Assembly: GCA_030431615.1 (NCBI GenBank)
Contig: JAUIID010000006.1
Span: forward strand, 1 to 55,527
Length of the DNA stretch: 55,527 nt
Direction of reading: 5' to 3'
Origin: Alphaproteobacteria bacterium
Lineage (GTDB): Bacteria > Pseudomonadota > Alphaproteobacteria > Geminicoccales > Geminicoccaceae
Shown: in pieces, positions 1-8,845 of the stretch
Layout of the letters: each line of letters begins with the position of its first letter
Position numbering within the stretch: the stretch's first letter is position 1
Position numbers and translations under genes: made by a program
The notes under the pieces: generated by a model
Seen by the model: the letters and a program-made list of their open reading frames with translations, nothing else
The model's database searches: none
What the model was told of the DNA's origin: nothing

Positions 1-2
1 GG

Positions 3-446
3 GCCTTCTACCCACCCGAGAAGCTGACCGAGGCACGCCTCAAGATGGCCGAGACGCCGGAAGGGGCCACCCTCATCGACAACCCGGTCAGCGTGGCGCC
101 CGGCTTCATCGTCGAGAACGTGCATGTCCTGGCCGGCGTGCCGAAGATCATGCAGGCCATGCTCGACATCCTGAAGCCGAAGCTGGTCGGCGGGGCCCTG
201 GTGCAGTCGCGCACGCTCGTCGTCTTCAAGGGCGAGGGCGACATGGCGGCGACGCTCGGCGCCATCCAGGAGCGCTACCCGGCCATCGACATCGGCAGCT
301 ACCCGTTCTTCCGGATGGACAAGCCCGGCACCAGCATCGTCTTCCGCGGCGACGACGTGGCGGCGATCGACGCCGCCTTCGCCGAGCTCGAGGCCTATTG
401 CCGGACCAATGGCGTGGAGTGCCGCGAGGAAGTGCTGCTCGCCTGA
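3..446 (+). CDS. CinA-like / molybdopterin-binding domain protein, C-terminal part
   Basis: The reading frame is open at the left edge of the window, so only the last 147 codons are present. The segment LAGVPKIMQAMLD matches the conserved G-V-P loop of the MoaB/Mog-type domain found in competence/damage-inducible protein A (CinA) relatives. After it come about 95 residues of alternating strands and helices, ending in a Cys-containing tail. The family binds molybdopterin-like or nucleotide ligands in the cytoplasm; its exact role in this short alphaproteobacterial form is not settled. It converges on the EEP phosphatase gene, whose 3' end overlaps it by about 50 bases on the other strand. The N-terminal half, including the ligand-binding loop, lies outside the window. 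Confidence 0.75.
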   Translation, partial: AFYPPEKLTEARLKMAETPEGATLIDNPVSVAPGFIVENVHVLAGVPKIMQAMLDILKPKLVGGALVQSRTLVVFKGEGDMAATLGAIQERYPAIDIGSYPFFRMDKPGTSIVFRGDDVAAIDAAFAELEAYCRTNGVECREEVLLA

Positions 447-1198
447 TCCTCGACCCCGTTACCCCCGTCCTCGCCATCGGGCGACGGCAGGGCCTCGAGC
501 GGCTCGAGATCGGCAACCAGCGGCAGGTGGTCCGAGGCGATGCGTGTCAGCCGCGTCTCGATCCGCCGGGCCCGGCCGTCGGGATCGGCCGAGCGCAGGG
601 ACCTCACCCCGATCCGGTCGAGGCGGAGGATCGGCAGCCGGGCCGGGAACGTCGCCGGCGAGTGCAGGAAGCGGACGGTGCGGTCGAGCGAGCGCAGCGC
701 CACGCGCCGGCTCCACCACTCATTGAGATCGCCCATCAGCACCGCCGGCACGTCCGGCCCGTCCGTCAGGAGCGCTTCGAGCTCGCGCAGCTGCGTCGAG
801 CGGATGCGGTGGTTGCGCACCTCGAGATGAGTGACGATCACCCGAAGCCGGCCGAAGAGCGGATGCGCCACCACCGCGTCGAGCAGGCCGCGGGTCTGGC
901 TGCCCGGCCGCTGGTAGACGCGGCGCTCCACCTCAAGCACCGGGTGGCGCGACAGCAGCACGTTGCCGTAGCCGCCCATCCCCTCGAGCAGCAGCGGGCC
1001 GGCGACCAGATGATAGTCCTCCAGGGCCTCGCCGAGATGCTGCGCCTGGTCGATGCGGCTGCGGCTGCGCCGGCCCTCGACCTCCTGCAGGCCGACGATG
1101 TCGGCATCGAGGCTCTTGATGACCTCGACGATGCGCTCGGGCCGGCGCCGCCGGTCGAGCCCGACGGCACCGTGGATGTTGTAGGTGGCCACCCGCAT
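395..1198 (-). CDS. Endonuclease/exonuclease/phosphatase (EEP) family protein
   Basis: A predicted cytoplasmic metal-dependent phosphoesterase of 267 residues. The EEP signature blocks are in order: YNIHG at residues 5-9, LQEVE near 38 (metal-binding Glu), MGDLNEW near 155 (Asp/Asn pair) and SDHLPL near 220 (catalytic Asp-His). Members cleave phosphodiester or phosphomonoester bonds in nucleic acids, lipids or inositol phosphates; the substrate cannot be read from sequence. The start was chosen because the ATG overlaps the stop of the upstream phospholipase D gene (TGATG), implying translational coupling. Pairs of a PLD-type and an EEP-type enzyme are often adjacent in alphaproteobacteria, which suggests a shared lipid or phosphodiester substrate. 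The last 25 residues are polar and low in complexity and probably disordered. Confidence 0.9.
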   Translation of the reverse strand: MRVATYNIHGAVGLDRRRRPERIVEVIKSLDADIVGLQEVEGRRSRSRIDQAQHLGEALEDYHLVAGPLLLEGMGGYGNVLLSRHPVLEVERRVYQRPGSQTRGLLDAVVAHPLFGRLRVIVTHLEVRNHRIRSTQLRELEALLTDGPDVPAVLMGDLNEWWSRRVALRSLDRTVRFLHSPATFPARLPILRLDRIGVRSLRSADPDGRARRIETRLTRIASDHLPLVADLEPLEALPSPDGEDGGNGVEDQASSTSSRHSTPLVRQ

Positions 1199-2802
1199 CA
1201 GTGTCGCTCCAGCCGCCAGGGTCGCTCGCCGAACGCCCAGCCGAGGATGAGCGCCAGGCTGGCGGCCACGACCACCCAGCCGGTGACCAGGTCGATCCCG
1301 CCGAGGAACCAGGCGAGGAGCACGGCGACGCCGATGATGCCGGCGACCCGGCCGAGCCAGCGGCGCAGGTTGCGAAAGCGCTTCGGCAGGCCGAAATCGG
1401 CAAGGAGCTGCGCGCCGATGATCGGCTCCGGCGGGTCGGCGAACTCGGTGACGTCGACCAGGTCCGCGAACGGCTCGGGTATCGGCTGGGCATCGAGCTC
1501 GAGCGGCGCCAGGTAGTGCGCGGCCTGCGTATCGGAAAGCCGTTCGACCATGGCGATGGTCGAGCCGAGCTCCGCCTCGAGTTCTGCCACCTCGTCCGGG
1601 TCCCGGCCGACATGCTCGGCGAGCAGGCGGTGCCGCCAGCCGCGGATGACCGGATCGGCCTCCGGCCATTCGATGACGACGTTGATCTCGGTGTCGACGC
1701 CCATGGAGCGGTTGGCGAGATTGGCGCTGCCGACGGTGAACAGGCGGTCGTCGACGATCATCAGCTTGGCGTGGACATTGACCCTAAGGCCGTGGCTCTG
1801 CGCCGTCAGCACGCGGACCCGGTCCCGGGCGGCAGCTTCGAGCGTCGCCTTGAACTTCTTGCGGCCGGCATCCATCACCGCGGTCTCGAGCGGGCCTTCG
1901 CAGGCCTGGGGGGTCACGATGACCACCTCGAGGTCGGGCACGTTGCGCAGGCGCGAGGCCAGGGCGCGGGCCACCGCCGGCACGGTCAGGTACTGGTTCT
2001 CGATATAGACGAGCCGCTGTGCCCGCGTGATGGCGGCGAGATAAAGGGCCTCGATCTCGCGGGCGGCCTCGAGCCCGTCGATCTCCGGCCGTGTCCGGGC
2101 AATGGCGACCGGCACGTCCCGGGCCTCCGCCTCGACCCCTTCGGGCCAGAGGTCGCCCGCAACCGGCTCGCAGGGTGCGAGGCGCTCGTCGGTCGCCACG
2201 TGCCAGCGCTCGACGGCGAGCTCGCCCAGAGCGGCGGCGACCGGGCCTTCGACCATCAGCATGACGTCATGGAACGGCGCCCGGTCGGGGCCGCTCTCGA
2301 CCTCGAGCCGGCGCAGGTTGCCCGGATGGTGGTCGGGCGTGTCCCAGCGGCCGGCGGTGAGGTCGAGACCGCCGACGAAGGCGAGCCGGTCATCGATGAC
2401 CACCAGCTTCTCGTGATGCGCGCCGCCGACCGGGATCTCGTCGTCGAGGACGAAGGTCAGCCGCTCCTCGAGCGGACCAAAGCTCCAGTGCGGCAGCACC
2501 TCCCGGCCCGCACCCATCACGATCGGCCAGTCCCAGATCAGGATCCGCACATGGAGGTCGGCACGCGCCTCGATCAGCCGGTGCAGCCTTTCGGCCAGGG
2601 TCTCTCTCGAGTTCAGCGGGTCGAGCAGGAGGTCGCTGCGCAGGTCCCAGCCGAGGATGAAGATCGAGCGCTCCGCCTTCTCCAGGGCGGCGGCGAGTGC
2701 GCGGAAATACGCGTCCCCGTCGACCAGCAGCGCCGCGCGCGTCGCCGCCTCGATCCGCCAGTGCGTGCCCGGCTGGCCGAGCGCTCCCTCAGCCGAGACC
2801 AT
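1198..2802 (-). CDS. Phospholipase D-like protein with C-terminal membrane segments
   Basis: 534 residues with two HKD motifs: HHEKLVVIDD near residue 130 and VHAKLMIVDD near residue 355. Each is followed by the usual G-S/G-x-N/D-L block (GGLDL, GSANLANRS), so both halves of the PLD active site are present. The family hydrolyses or transfers phosphatidyl groups through a phospho-His intermediate. The last 50 residues form two hydrophobic segments (IIGVAVLLAWFLGG and VVVAASLALILGWAF), so the enzyme is probably anchored to the inner membrane. Homologues often carry a full DedA/VTT domain here, and this one keeps only a stub. The start at MVSAEG overlaps the upstream epimerase gene by 14 bases; in-frame extension further upstream would run through that gene. 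Confidence 0.88.
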   Translation of the reverse strand: MVSAEGALGQPGTHWRIEAATRAALLVDGDAYFRALAAALEKAERSIFILGWDLRSDLLLDPLNSRETLAERLHRLIEARADLHVRILIWDWPIVMGAGREVLPHWSFGPLEERLTFVLDDEIPVGGAHHEKLVVIDDRLAFVGGLDLTAGRWDTPDHHPGNLRRLEVESGPDRAPFHDVMLMVEGPVAAALGELAVERWHVATDERLAPCEPVAGDLWPEGVEAEARDVPVAIARTRPEIDGLEAAREIEALYLAAITRAQRLVYIENQYLTVPAVARALASRLRNVPDLEVVIVTPQACEGPLETAVMDAGRKKFKATLEAAARDRVRVLTAQSHGLRVNVHAKLMIVDDRLFTVGSANLANRSMGVDTEINVVIEWPEADPVIRGWRHRLLAEHVGRDPDEVAELEAELGSTIAMVERLSDTQAAHYLAPLELDAQPIPEPFADLVDVTEFADPPEPIIGAQLLADFGLPKRFRNLRRWLGRVAGIIGVAVLLAWFLGGIDLVTGWVVVAASLALILGWAFGERPWRLERH

Positions 2803-3919
2803 CGATCTCGTCGACCATCGCCCCGAGGGCGGCCTCGCCGACCACGCCCTCCAGCTCGAGGCGGTAGGCGCGACTGTCGCCGTGCTCCAGCCAGGCCATC
2901 TCGTTGCGCTTCTTCCAGTCCTCGCGGCTGCCGGCATGGCAGGTGGCCGGCTCGATGCCGATGACATAGTCGCCCTCGTGCAGGTTCTGCCACTGGTAGA
3001 ACGCCGGCAGGCTGCGGCCGTCATAGCGCATGGCGAGGCCGATGCCGCGCGAGCCCGGCAGGCCGCTGAAGGCCGGGTTGGCGAGGAGGACCGGCACCAT
3101 GCCGTCGCCGCGGCGCCTGAGCGCGTGCTCGTAGACCTGCTCCCTGAACCCGACCTGGGGAGCCGCCTGCTCGAGCGGCCCGATGCTCGTCGCATGCGGG
3201 TCGTGGGCATGGAAGACCGTGCGCTCGAGCGGCAGGCTGAGGCGCGACTCGGCCGCCACCACCGGCCAGCCGGCATTGACATGGTAGAGCAGCGCGTGCG
3301 GCGTCGTGCGGTAGCCGAGATTGGTCACCCTGTCCGTGATCGTGATGGTTCGCCCGCCGACCGCCGCCTCGATGCGGCGTGCCAGCTCGAGGTTCTCGCC
3401 GAACATCGTGACCTGGCGCACGGTTCCCTCGGCGTAGAGGACGCACGCGTCGCCGTCCCAGCGCTCGCCGAAGCCCTGCAGCCGCGCCGGGGTGAAGGCG
3501 ACGCGGCCGTGGATGCCGTGGGCGACCCGGTCGCGGTAGGGGTAGTTGAAGTGGTCCGCCCCCTCCTCGGCCATGCCCATGATGTGGTCGAGGCCGCAGG
3601 TGTTGACGAGGCCGGAGAACGAGCGGAGCCAGCCGAGGCCGCCCTCGGCGTCGTGCTCGTGCAGCCAGGGATGGCGAAAGCCGTTGCCCGAGCGCCAGCC
3701 GAGCGGCACGCCGCAGACGCTCATCGTCCCCACATCCATGGCCCGGTCGACCAGCACCTCGAACTCGAGCCCGCCGCCGGTGCGAAAGCGCAGCACCCGA
3801 AGGCCGCGCTCCGGCCCGTCCTCGTGGGTGACGAGGTCGACGCCGAAAATCTGCGACGTATCGCCCACATGCCGGGTTAGTTCCGACCGGGTGAAGGGGC
3901 GGCTGAAAATCTCCGGCAT
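2789..3919 (-). CDS. Aldose 1-epimerase-family protein (DUF4432 type)
   Basis: A galactose-mutarotase-fold protein of 376 residues. Recognisable segments are VDRAMDVGTMSVCG, VNTCGLDHI, PHALLYHVNAGWP and WQNLHEGDYVIGIEPATC, typical of the DUF4432 group that binds sugars but has no firmly known reaction. Conserved His, Glu and Asp residues (HVNAG, GIEPA) sit where mutarotases place their catalytic pair. The ATG was chosen over the longer frame because AGGGAG lies 7-8 bases upstream. It is the first gene of a three-gene minus-strand operon with the PLD and EEP genes, all overlapping or touching. The operon's role is unclear; a sugar-headgroup lipid or glycerophosphodiester is one possibility. 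Confidence 0.85.
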   Translation of the reverse strand: MPEIFSRPFTRSELTRHVGDTSQIFGVDLVTHEDGPERGLRVLRFRTGGGLEFEVLVDRAMDVGTMSVCGVPLGWRSGNGFRHPWLHEHDAEGGLGWLRSFSGLVNTCGLDHIMGMAEEGADHFNYPYRDRVAHGIHGRVAFTPARLQGFGERWDGDACVLYAEGTVRQVTMFGENLELARRIEAAVGGRTITITDRVTNLGYRTTPHALLYHVNAGWPVVAAESRLSLPLERTVFHAHDPHATSIGPLEQAAPQVGFREQVYEHALRRRGDGMVPVLLANPAFSGLPGSRGIGLAMRYDGRSLPAFYQWQNLHEGDYVIGIEPATCHAGSREDWKKRNEMAWLEHGDSRAYRLELEGVVGEAALGAMVDEIDGLG

Positions 3920-4198
3920 GCCGGCTCTCCCTGATGCATGGACCCACCAGAACCGGCCCATCGCGCCGCCACAAACCGGCACGGTTGCCAGTCTTCGTCA
4001 ATGGGCTCGCGGCACCAGGCCGCCCCGACACACCGGCATCGGCCGGCGCGCCCGGTTGCATTGCAGTTTCGTCATGTTAGGGTAGCCGGAACATTATGCG
4101 TTGGTGCGGCCGGTGGCGGGCAAGATTGCCCGCCCCTTTGGTGCTGCGCTGCCGCGGGGCGCATAGTTGATGCCCGTATCAAGCCCTGGAGACTCCCG

Positions 4199-5662
4199 AT
4201 GAGCGAACCCGTTCAACCGGACTTTACTGTCGATTCGACCGATTACGAGGTCGGTCAGGATAATGTCCAGGTGATGGGCCTCGATATCCACAATCCGGTC
4301 TTCATGATCTCGGCGGTGACGGTCGTCGCCTTCGTGATCTTCACGCTCATGTTCCAGGAGGGTACGGGGGTCTTCTTCGGCTGGCTGCGGCCATGGCTGA
4401 CCTCGACCTTCGACTGGGTGTTCATGTCGGCAGCCAATATTTTCGTGCTGTTCTGCTTCTTCCTGGTCCTCTCGCCCTGGGGGCGGATCAGGCTGGGCGG
4501 CGCCGACGCCACCCCCGACTATTCCTATACCGGCTGGTTCGCCATGCTGTTCGCCGCGGGCATGGGCATTGGCCTCATGTTCTTCGGCGTGCTCGAGCCG
4601 GTCTACCACTTCCAGAACCCGCCTCTGGGCGTGAACCCGGAGGACGTCGAGGCGGCCCGAGCCATGGGCATGGCCGCCACCATCTTCCACTGGGGCCTGC
4701 ATCCCTGGGCGATCTATGCGGTGGTGGCGCTCGCCCTCGCCTTCTTCACCTTCAACAACGGCCTGCCGCTCACCATCCGCTCCGCCTTCTACCCGCTGCT
4801 CGGCGACCGGGTCTGGGGCTGGCCCGGCCACATCATCGACACGCTCGCCGTGTTCGCCACACTCTTCGGCCTCGTCGCACTGGTCTCGGTCGTCGACGGG
4901 CTAGAGGCCGGCGTGAAGCGGCTCTCCGAGATCAACATGGCCCTGGCGCTGGCCCTCTTGCTCTTCGTCATCATCGCCGGGCCGACCGTCGGCGTGCTCA
5001 CCGGCTTCTTCGCCAATGCCGGGCACTATTTCGGCAACGTCCTGTCGCTCAGCAACTTCGTCGGCCGCGAGGACACCGACTTCATGCATGGCTGGACGAC
5101 GTTCTACTGGGCCTGGTGGATCTCCTGGTCGCCGTTCGTCGGCATGTTCATCGCCCGGGTCAGCCGCGGCCGCACGGTGCGCGAGTTCATCACCTGCGTG
5201 CTCATCATCCCGACCCTGGTCTCGATCCTCTGGATGACCGCCTTCGGCGGCACCGCCATCGAGCAGATCGTCGACGACAACTACCAGGGCGTCGCCGAGA
5301 CGGTCGCCGCCTACGTGCCGGAGCTCTCGCTCTTCAAGATGCTCGAGGTCCTGCCGCTCACCATGGTCTCCTCGCTCATCGGCATCGTCCTGGTGATCGT
5401 CTTCTTCGTCACCTCGTCGGATTCGGGCTCGCTCGTCATCGACACCATCACCGCCGGCGGCAAGACCGACGCGCCCGTCGTGCAGCGGGTGTTCTGGGCG
5501 ACCTTCGAGGGCCTCGTCGCCATCACGCTCCTGCTCGGCGGCGGGCTGGCCTCGCTCCAGGCGGCCGCCATCGCCACCGGCTTTCCCTTCGCCATCGTCC
5601 TCGTCGTGATGTGCTGGTGCCTGTTCAAGGGGCTCCGCGCCGATCCGCAGATGCTGCGCTAG
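4199..5662 (+). CDS. BCCT-family betaine/choline/carnitine transporter with apparent internal deletion
   Basis: A 487-residue inner-membrane protein of the betaine/choline/carnitine family, which takes up compatible solutes with Na+ or H+. The glycine stretch AAGMGIGLMFFG, the block HWGLHPWAIY, the signature WAWWISWSPFVGMFIAR and the helix FFVTSSDSGSLV are all present. Around residue 225 the text runs TLFGL directly into VALVSVVDGLEAG. In family members I know, TLFGL is followed by ATSLGxGxxQ and about 40 further residues before ALxSVVxGLDxG. This copy therefore seems to lack most of helix 5 and part of helix 6, in frame. The ATG follows a short purine run (CTGGAG). Two universal stress protein genes and trkH follow, suggesting an osmotic-stress group. 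Confidence 0.85.
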   Translation: MSEPVQPDFTVDSTDYEVGQDNVQVMGLDIHNPVFMISAVTVVAFVIFTLMFQEGTGVFFGWLRPWLTSTFDWVFMSAANIFVLFCFFLVLSPWGRIRLGGADATPDYSYTGWFAMLFAAGMGIGLMFFGVLEPVYHFQNPPLGVNPEDVEAARAMGMAATIFHWGLHPWAIYAVVALALAFFTFNNGLPLTIRSAFYPLLGDRVWGWPGHIIDTLAVFATLFGLVALVSVVDGLEAGVKRLSEINMALALALLLFVIIAGPTVGVLTGFFANAGHYFGNVLSLSNFVGREDTDFMHGWTTFYWAWWISWSPFVGMFIARVSRGRTVREFITCVLIIPTLVSILWMTAFGGTAIEQIVDDNYQGVAETVAAYVPELSLFKMLEVLPLTMVSSLIGIVLVIVFFVTSSDSGSLVIDTITAGGKTDAPVVQRVFWATFEGLVAITLLLGGGLASLQAAAIATGFPFAIVLVVMCWCLFKGLRADPQMLR

Positions 5663-5688
5663 GTCCGGGACGAGACAAGGAGAATTCG

Positions 5689-6102
5689 ATGTACAAGGTG
5701 ATTGCCGTGCCGGTCGACCTCGCCCATGTCGAGCGGCTGCCGAAAGCGCTCGAAACGGCGGCCGGCCTGGCCAAGGCCTATGGCGCCACGCTCTACTACG
5801 TCGGCGCCACGACCGAGACCCCGTCGAGCGTCGCGCACACGCCGAAGGAGTTCCAGGCGAAGCTCGAGCGGTTCGCCGCCGAGCGCGGTGCCGCACTCGG
5901 TATCGAGGCCCGGGCCAAGTCGCTGGTCAGCCTCGATCCGTCGGTCGACCTCGATCGCGACCTGCTGAAGGCGTTCAAGGAGATCGATGCCGACCTCGTG
6001 GTCATGGCGTCGCACATCCCGGGCATCAAGGACCACCTGATCAGCTCGAATGCCGGCTGGATCGCGAGCCACGCCAAGGTCTCGGTCTTCGTCGTCCGGT
6101 AG
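5689..6102 (+). CDS. Universal stress protein (UspA family)
   Basis: A 137-residue single-domain USP. The N-terminus KVIAVPVDL and the later DADLVVMASHIPG match the usual first strand and the fourth strand/loop. The C-terminal strand VSVFVVR closes the Rossmann-like fold. The ATP-binding G-2x-G-9x-G(S/T) loop is not clean (SHIPGIKDHLISSNAGW), so nucleotide binding is uncertain. AAGGAG stands seven bases ahead of the ATG. The gene starts 26 bases after the BCCT stop and is probably co-transcribed with it. USPs next to transporters commonly act as nucleotide-responsive regulators of the transporter; here that is inference from position. Confidence 0.88.
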   Translation: MYKVIAVPVDLAHVERLPKALETAAGLAKAYGATLYYVGATTETPSSVAHTPKEFQAKLERFAAERGAALGIEARAKSLVSLDPSVDLDRDLLKAFKEIDADLVVMASHIPGIKDHLISSNAGWIASHAKVSVFVVR

Positions 6103-6177
6103 CAGCGGGGCGCCGCCCGTGGCATGATCGCTGCGGCCGGCGAGCGCCTCGCCGGCCCCTGAGCGGAGCGCCGGAAG

Positions 6178-6585
6178 TTGCCCAAGAAGATCCTCCTGCC
6201 CATCGACCTGACCAGCCCGGATGCCTGGCGGCACGCCATCGACGCCGCCGCGGCCCTGGCCCGGCGCTACGCCGCCACGCTCGCCGTGCTCTGGGTGGCG
6301 CCACCCGCCGCCGCCGACCCGGCGACGCTGCCGGAGACCTACCTGCCGGCACTGCACGACTTCGTCGCCGGGCGCTTCGCCGACGACATCACCGTCGAGG
6401 CGCATGTCCGCGCCGACTGGGGCGACCCGGTCCGCGAGATCTGCCATGCCGCCGCCGAGCTCGGCGCCGACCTGATCGTCATGGGCACGCACATGCCGCA
6501 GGTGGACGAGACGCTCGAGCACTCGAACGCGGCACAGGTCGCCCTGCAGGCCGGCTGCTCCGTCTGGGTCGTTCGCCAGCAATAG
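6178..6585 (+). CDS. Universal stress protein (UspA family), TTG start
   Basis: A second 135-residue USP. It begins PKKILLPIDLTSPDA, followed by a typical DLIVMGTHMP strand-loop and the closing strand CSVWVVRQQ. The loop after MGTHMP lacks the full Gly-rich ATP motif. No ATG in frame precedes the conserved N-terminus. A TTG directly before PKKILL gives the expected length, with GAGCGGAG about ten bases upstream as a weak ribosome site. The protein is only distantly similar to the preceding USP, so this is not a recent duplication. It sits 75 bases after that gene and 13 bases before trkH, which suggests a role with potassium uptake. Confidence 0.85.
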   Translation: MPKKILLPIDLTSPDAWRHAIDAAAALARRYAATLAVLWVAPPAAADPATLPETYLPALHDFVAGRFADDITVEAHVRADWGDPVREICHAAAELGADLIVMGTHMPQVDETLEHSNAAQVALQAGCSVWVVRQQ

Positions 6586-6598
6586 CCCGGGCACGGCC

Positions 6599-8044
6599 AT
6601 GATCGGGCTCGGTCCGGTCGCACGGGTCATCGGGCTGCTGCTCGGGGTGCTGGCGCTCGTGATGCTGGTGCCGGCCACCGTCGACGCAGCCGCCGGCAAC
6701 CCGGACTGGCTCTCCTTCGTCGTCTCGGCGGCGATCACGGCCTTCTTCGGCGGGATGCTGATCCTCGTCACCGCCCGGCCTGGATCGTTCCAGCTCGACC
6801 TGCACCAGGCCTTCCTTCTCACCACGCTCGCCTGGATCGCCGTGCCCGCCTTCGCCGCCCTGCCGATGATCGGTCTCGGGCACGGCTACACGGACGCCTT
6901 CTTCGAGGCGATGTCGGGGCTGACCACGACCGGCTCCACGGTCCTCTCCGGCCTCGACCACCTGCCGCCCGGCATCCTGCTCTGGCGCTCGCTGCTGCAA
7001 TGGCTCGGCGGCATAGGCATCATCGTCATGGCGATCGTCCTGCTGCCCTTCCTGCGCATCGGCGGCATGCAGCTCTTCCGCACGGAGAGCTCGGAGCAGT
7101 CGGAGAAGGTGGTGCCGCGCGCCTTCCACATGGTGGCCGGCATCGGCCTCGTCTATCTCGGCCTCACCGTCGCCTGTGCCGTGGCCTACGCGCTCGCCGA
7201 GATGAGCGTCTTCGATGCAGTCAACCACGCCATGGCGACCCTCTCGACCGGCGGCTACTCGACCCACGACCTGAGCTTCGGCTATTTCCAGCGCCCGCTG
7301 ACGCACTGGATCGGCACGCTCTTCATGATCGCCGGTGCCCTGCCGTTCCTGGCCTATGTCCGGACCCTGCGCGGCGACCGCGGTGCCCTGCTCAGGGACA
7401 CGCAGGTCAGGGCACTCTTCGTCTTCTTCTTCCTGGTCATCGGCAGCAAGGCCGCCTGGCTCGCCGTCACCCAGGAAATGCCGTTCGACGACGCCCTGCA
7501 GCACACCGCCTTCAACGTCGTCTCGGTGGTGACCACGACGGGCTTCGCCAGCACCGACTACACGCTCTGGGGGCCGGGTGCGGAGGCCATCTTCTTCGTC
7601 CTCATGTTCCTCGGCGGCTGCGCCGGCTCGACCTCGGGTGCCGTCAAGGTCTATCGCCACCTGATCATCTGGCAGCTGATCCGCCTCAAGCTGCGCCGCC
7701 TCGTGGCGCAGCACCAGGTCGTGCCGCTGCGCTATGCGGGAAGGCGGGTGCCCGAGGACGTGCCGGGTGCCGTGCTCGCCTTCGTCGCCGCCCTGCTCGG
7801 CATGGTCGCCATCTTCACCGTGCTGCTCGGCCTCATGGGGCTCGATCTCGTGACGGCGCTCACCGCCAGCGCCACGGCGATCACCAATGTCGGCCCCGGC
7901 CTCGGCCCGATCATCGGCCCCGCCGGCAACTTCGCCAGCCTGCCCGACGCCGCCAAGTGGCTCCTCGCCCTCGCCATGATGCTCGGCCGCCTCGAGATCT
8001 TCACCGTGCTCCTGCTCCTCACCCCGGATTTCTGGCGGCGGTGA
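6599..8044 (+). CDS. trkH: TrkH-family potassium uptake protein
   Basis: A 481-residue inner-membrane K+ transporter subunit, close to the usual TrkH length. The four selectivity-filter repeats can be followed: SGLTTTGS near residue 110, ATLSTGGYS near 215, SVVTTTGFAS near 310 and ITNVGPGLG near 430. WLGGIGIIVMAIVLLPFL and LGGCAGSTSGAVK are further TrkH hallmarks. TrkH normally works with the cytoplasmic NAD-binding TrkA; no trkA is in the window. The gene follows the second USP by 13 bases and converges on iolB with only three bases between the stop codons. Together with the BCCT transporter and USPs it forms an osmoadaptation group. Confidence 0.95.
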   Translation: MIGLGPVARVIGLLLGVLALVMLVPATVDAAAGNPDWLSFVVSAAITAFFGGMLILVTARPGSFQLDLHQAFLLTTLAWIAVPAFAALPMIGLGHGYTDAFFEAMSGLTTTGSTVLSGLDHLPPGILLWRSLLQWLGGIGIIVMAIVLLPFLRIGGMQLFRTESSEQSEKVVPRAFHMVAGIGLVYLGLTVACAVAYALAEMSVFDAVNHAMATLSTGGYSTHDLSFGYFQRPLTHWIGTLFMIAGALPFLAYVRTLRGDRGALLRDTQVRALFVFFFLVIGSKAAWLAVTQEMPFDDALQHTAFNVVSVVTTTGFASTDYTLWGPGAEAIFFVLMFLGGCAGSTSGAVKVYRHLIIWQLIRLKLRRLVAQHQVVPLRYAGRRVPEDVPGAVLAFVAALLGMVAIFTVLLGLMGLDLVTALTASATAITNVGPGLGPIIGPAGNFASLPDAAKWLLALAMMLGRLEIFTVLLLLTPDFWRR

Positions 8045-8047
8045 CGA

Positions 8048-8845
8048 TCAGGTGAGGAGCCAGCGGTGGCATTCCTCGGTATTGATCCGCCAGGTGCGCT
8101 TCGGGCCGGCCATGACGTTGAGATAATAGAGGTCGTAGCCGTGCGCGGTGCCGCATGGGTGGTAGCCCTTCGGCACCATGACGAGGTCGCCGTCCTCGAT
8201 GGTCATCGTCTCGTCGAGCGAGCGGTCGTCCGTGTAGACGCGCTGGAAGCCGAAGCCCTGGGCCGGCTGGAAGCGATGGTAATAGGTCTCCTCGAGCAGG
8301 GATTCGTGCGGCAGGTTGTCGGTGTCGTGCTTGTGGCTCGGATAGGACGACCAGCCGCCCGCCGGGGTCACCACCTCGACCACGAGGAGCGAATACGCCG
8401 GCTCGGTCTCCGGCAGGATGTCGTGGACGTGGCGCGTGTTCGTCCCCTCCCCGCGCCTGCTGTAGGCGACGTCGTCCGGGCCGATCAGCCGGACACCGTG
8501 GTCGCCGCCACCCGGTGCCGTGCAAAGTGCGAGCTCCAGCCCGCTCTCGGCGGTGATGGCGAAGGCCGTGTCGCACGGCACGTAGACCGCGACGGGCTTG
8601 CCGGCGAAGGGGCTCGCGCGGCCACCGATCGAGCGGAAGATCTGCGGGCCCGCCTCGACCGTGGCGCTGCCGGTGACCAGCACGATGCAGGTCTCGTCGG
8701 CGCCGCCTTCGACCTCCAGCCGCTGGCCCGGTGCCAGACGGTGCAGGGCGAAGCCGACATGACCCCAGCCGGCACTCTTCGGCGTCACGGCGTGGACCAG
8801 CCCGGCGGCGTCGGGCGCGTGGTTCTTCAGAAGCAGGCGGCTCAT
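8048..8845 (-). CDS. iolB: 5-deoxy-glucuronate isomerase (IolB)
   Basis: A 265-residue bicupin that converts 5-deoxy-glucuronate to 2-deoxy-5-keto-gluconate in myo-inositol breakdown. The block YPSHKHDTD followed by ESLLEETYYHRF supplies the His/Glu metal ligands of the C-terminal cupin, and VMVPKGYHPC is a strong IolB signature. The length agrees with the family. Its ATG overlaps the iolC stop as ATGA, so the two proteins are translationally coupled and made from one message. No iolD, iolE, iolG or mmsA was found in the window, so the pathway must be completed elsewhere. Confidence 0.95.
   Translation of the reverse strand: MSRLLLKNHAPDAAGLVHAVTPKSAGWGHVGFALHRLAPGQRLEVEGGADETCIVLVTGSATVEAGPQIFRSIGGRASPFAGKPVAVYVPCDTAFAITAESGLELALCTAPGGGDHGVRLIGPDDVAYSRRGEGTNTRHVHDILPETEPAYSLLVVEVVTPAGGWSSYPSHKHDTDNLPHESLLEETYYHRFQPAQGFGFQRVYTDDRSLDETMTIEDGDLVMVPKGYHPCGTAHGYDLYYLNVMAGPKRTWRINTEECHRWLLT

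Noticed and set aside
1201-2964. 587-residue plus-strand frame opposite the PLD gene
   Set aside because: Shadow frame. Both HKD motifs and the membrane tail are on the minus strand, and the plus frame lacks any recognisable domain.
4056-4083. Promoter TTGCAT-16-TAGGGT upstream of the BCCT gene
   Set aside because: The spacing is short and the -10 match is poor, so it is too weak to list as a feature.
8041-8050. Terminator between convergent trkH and iolB
   Set aside because: Only three bases separate the stop codons and no hairpin with a U-run is visible; any termination must lie within the opposing gene.
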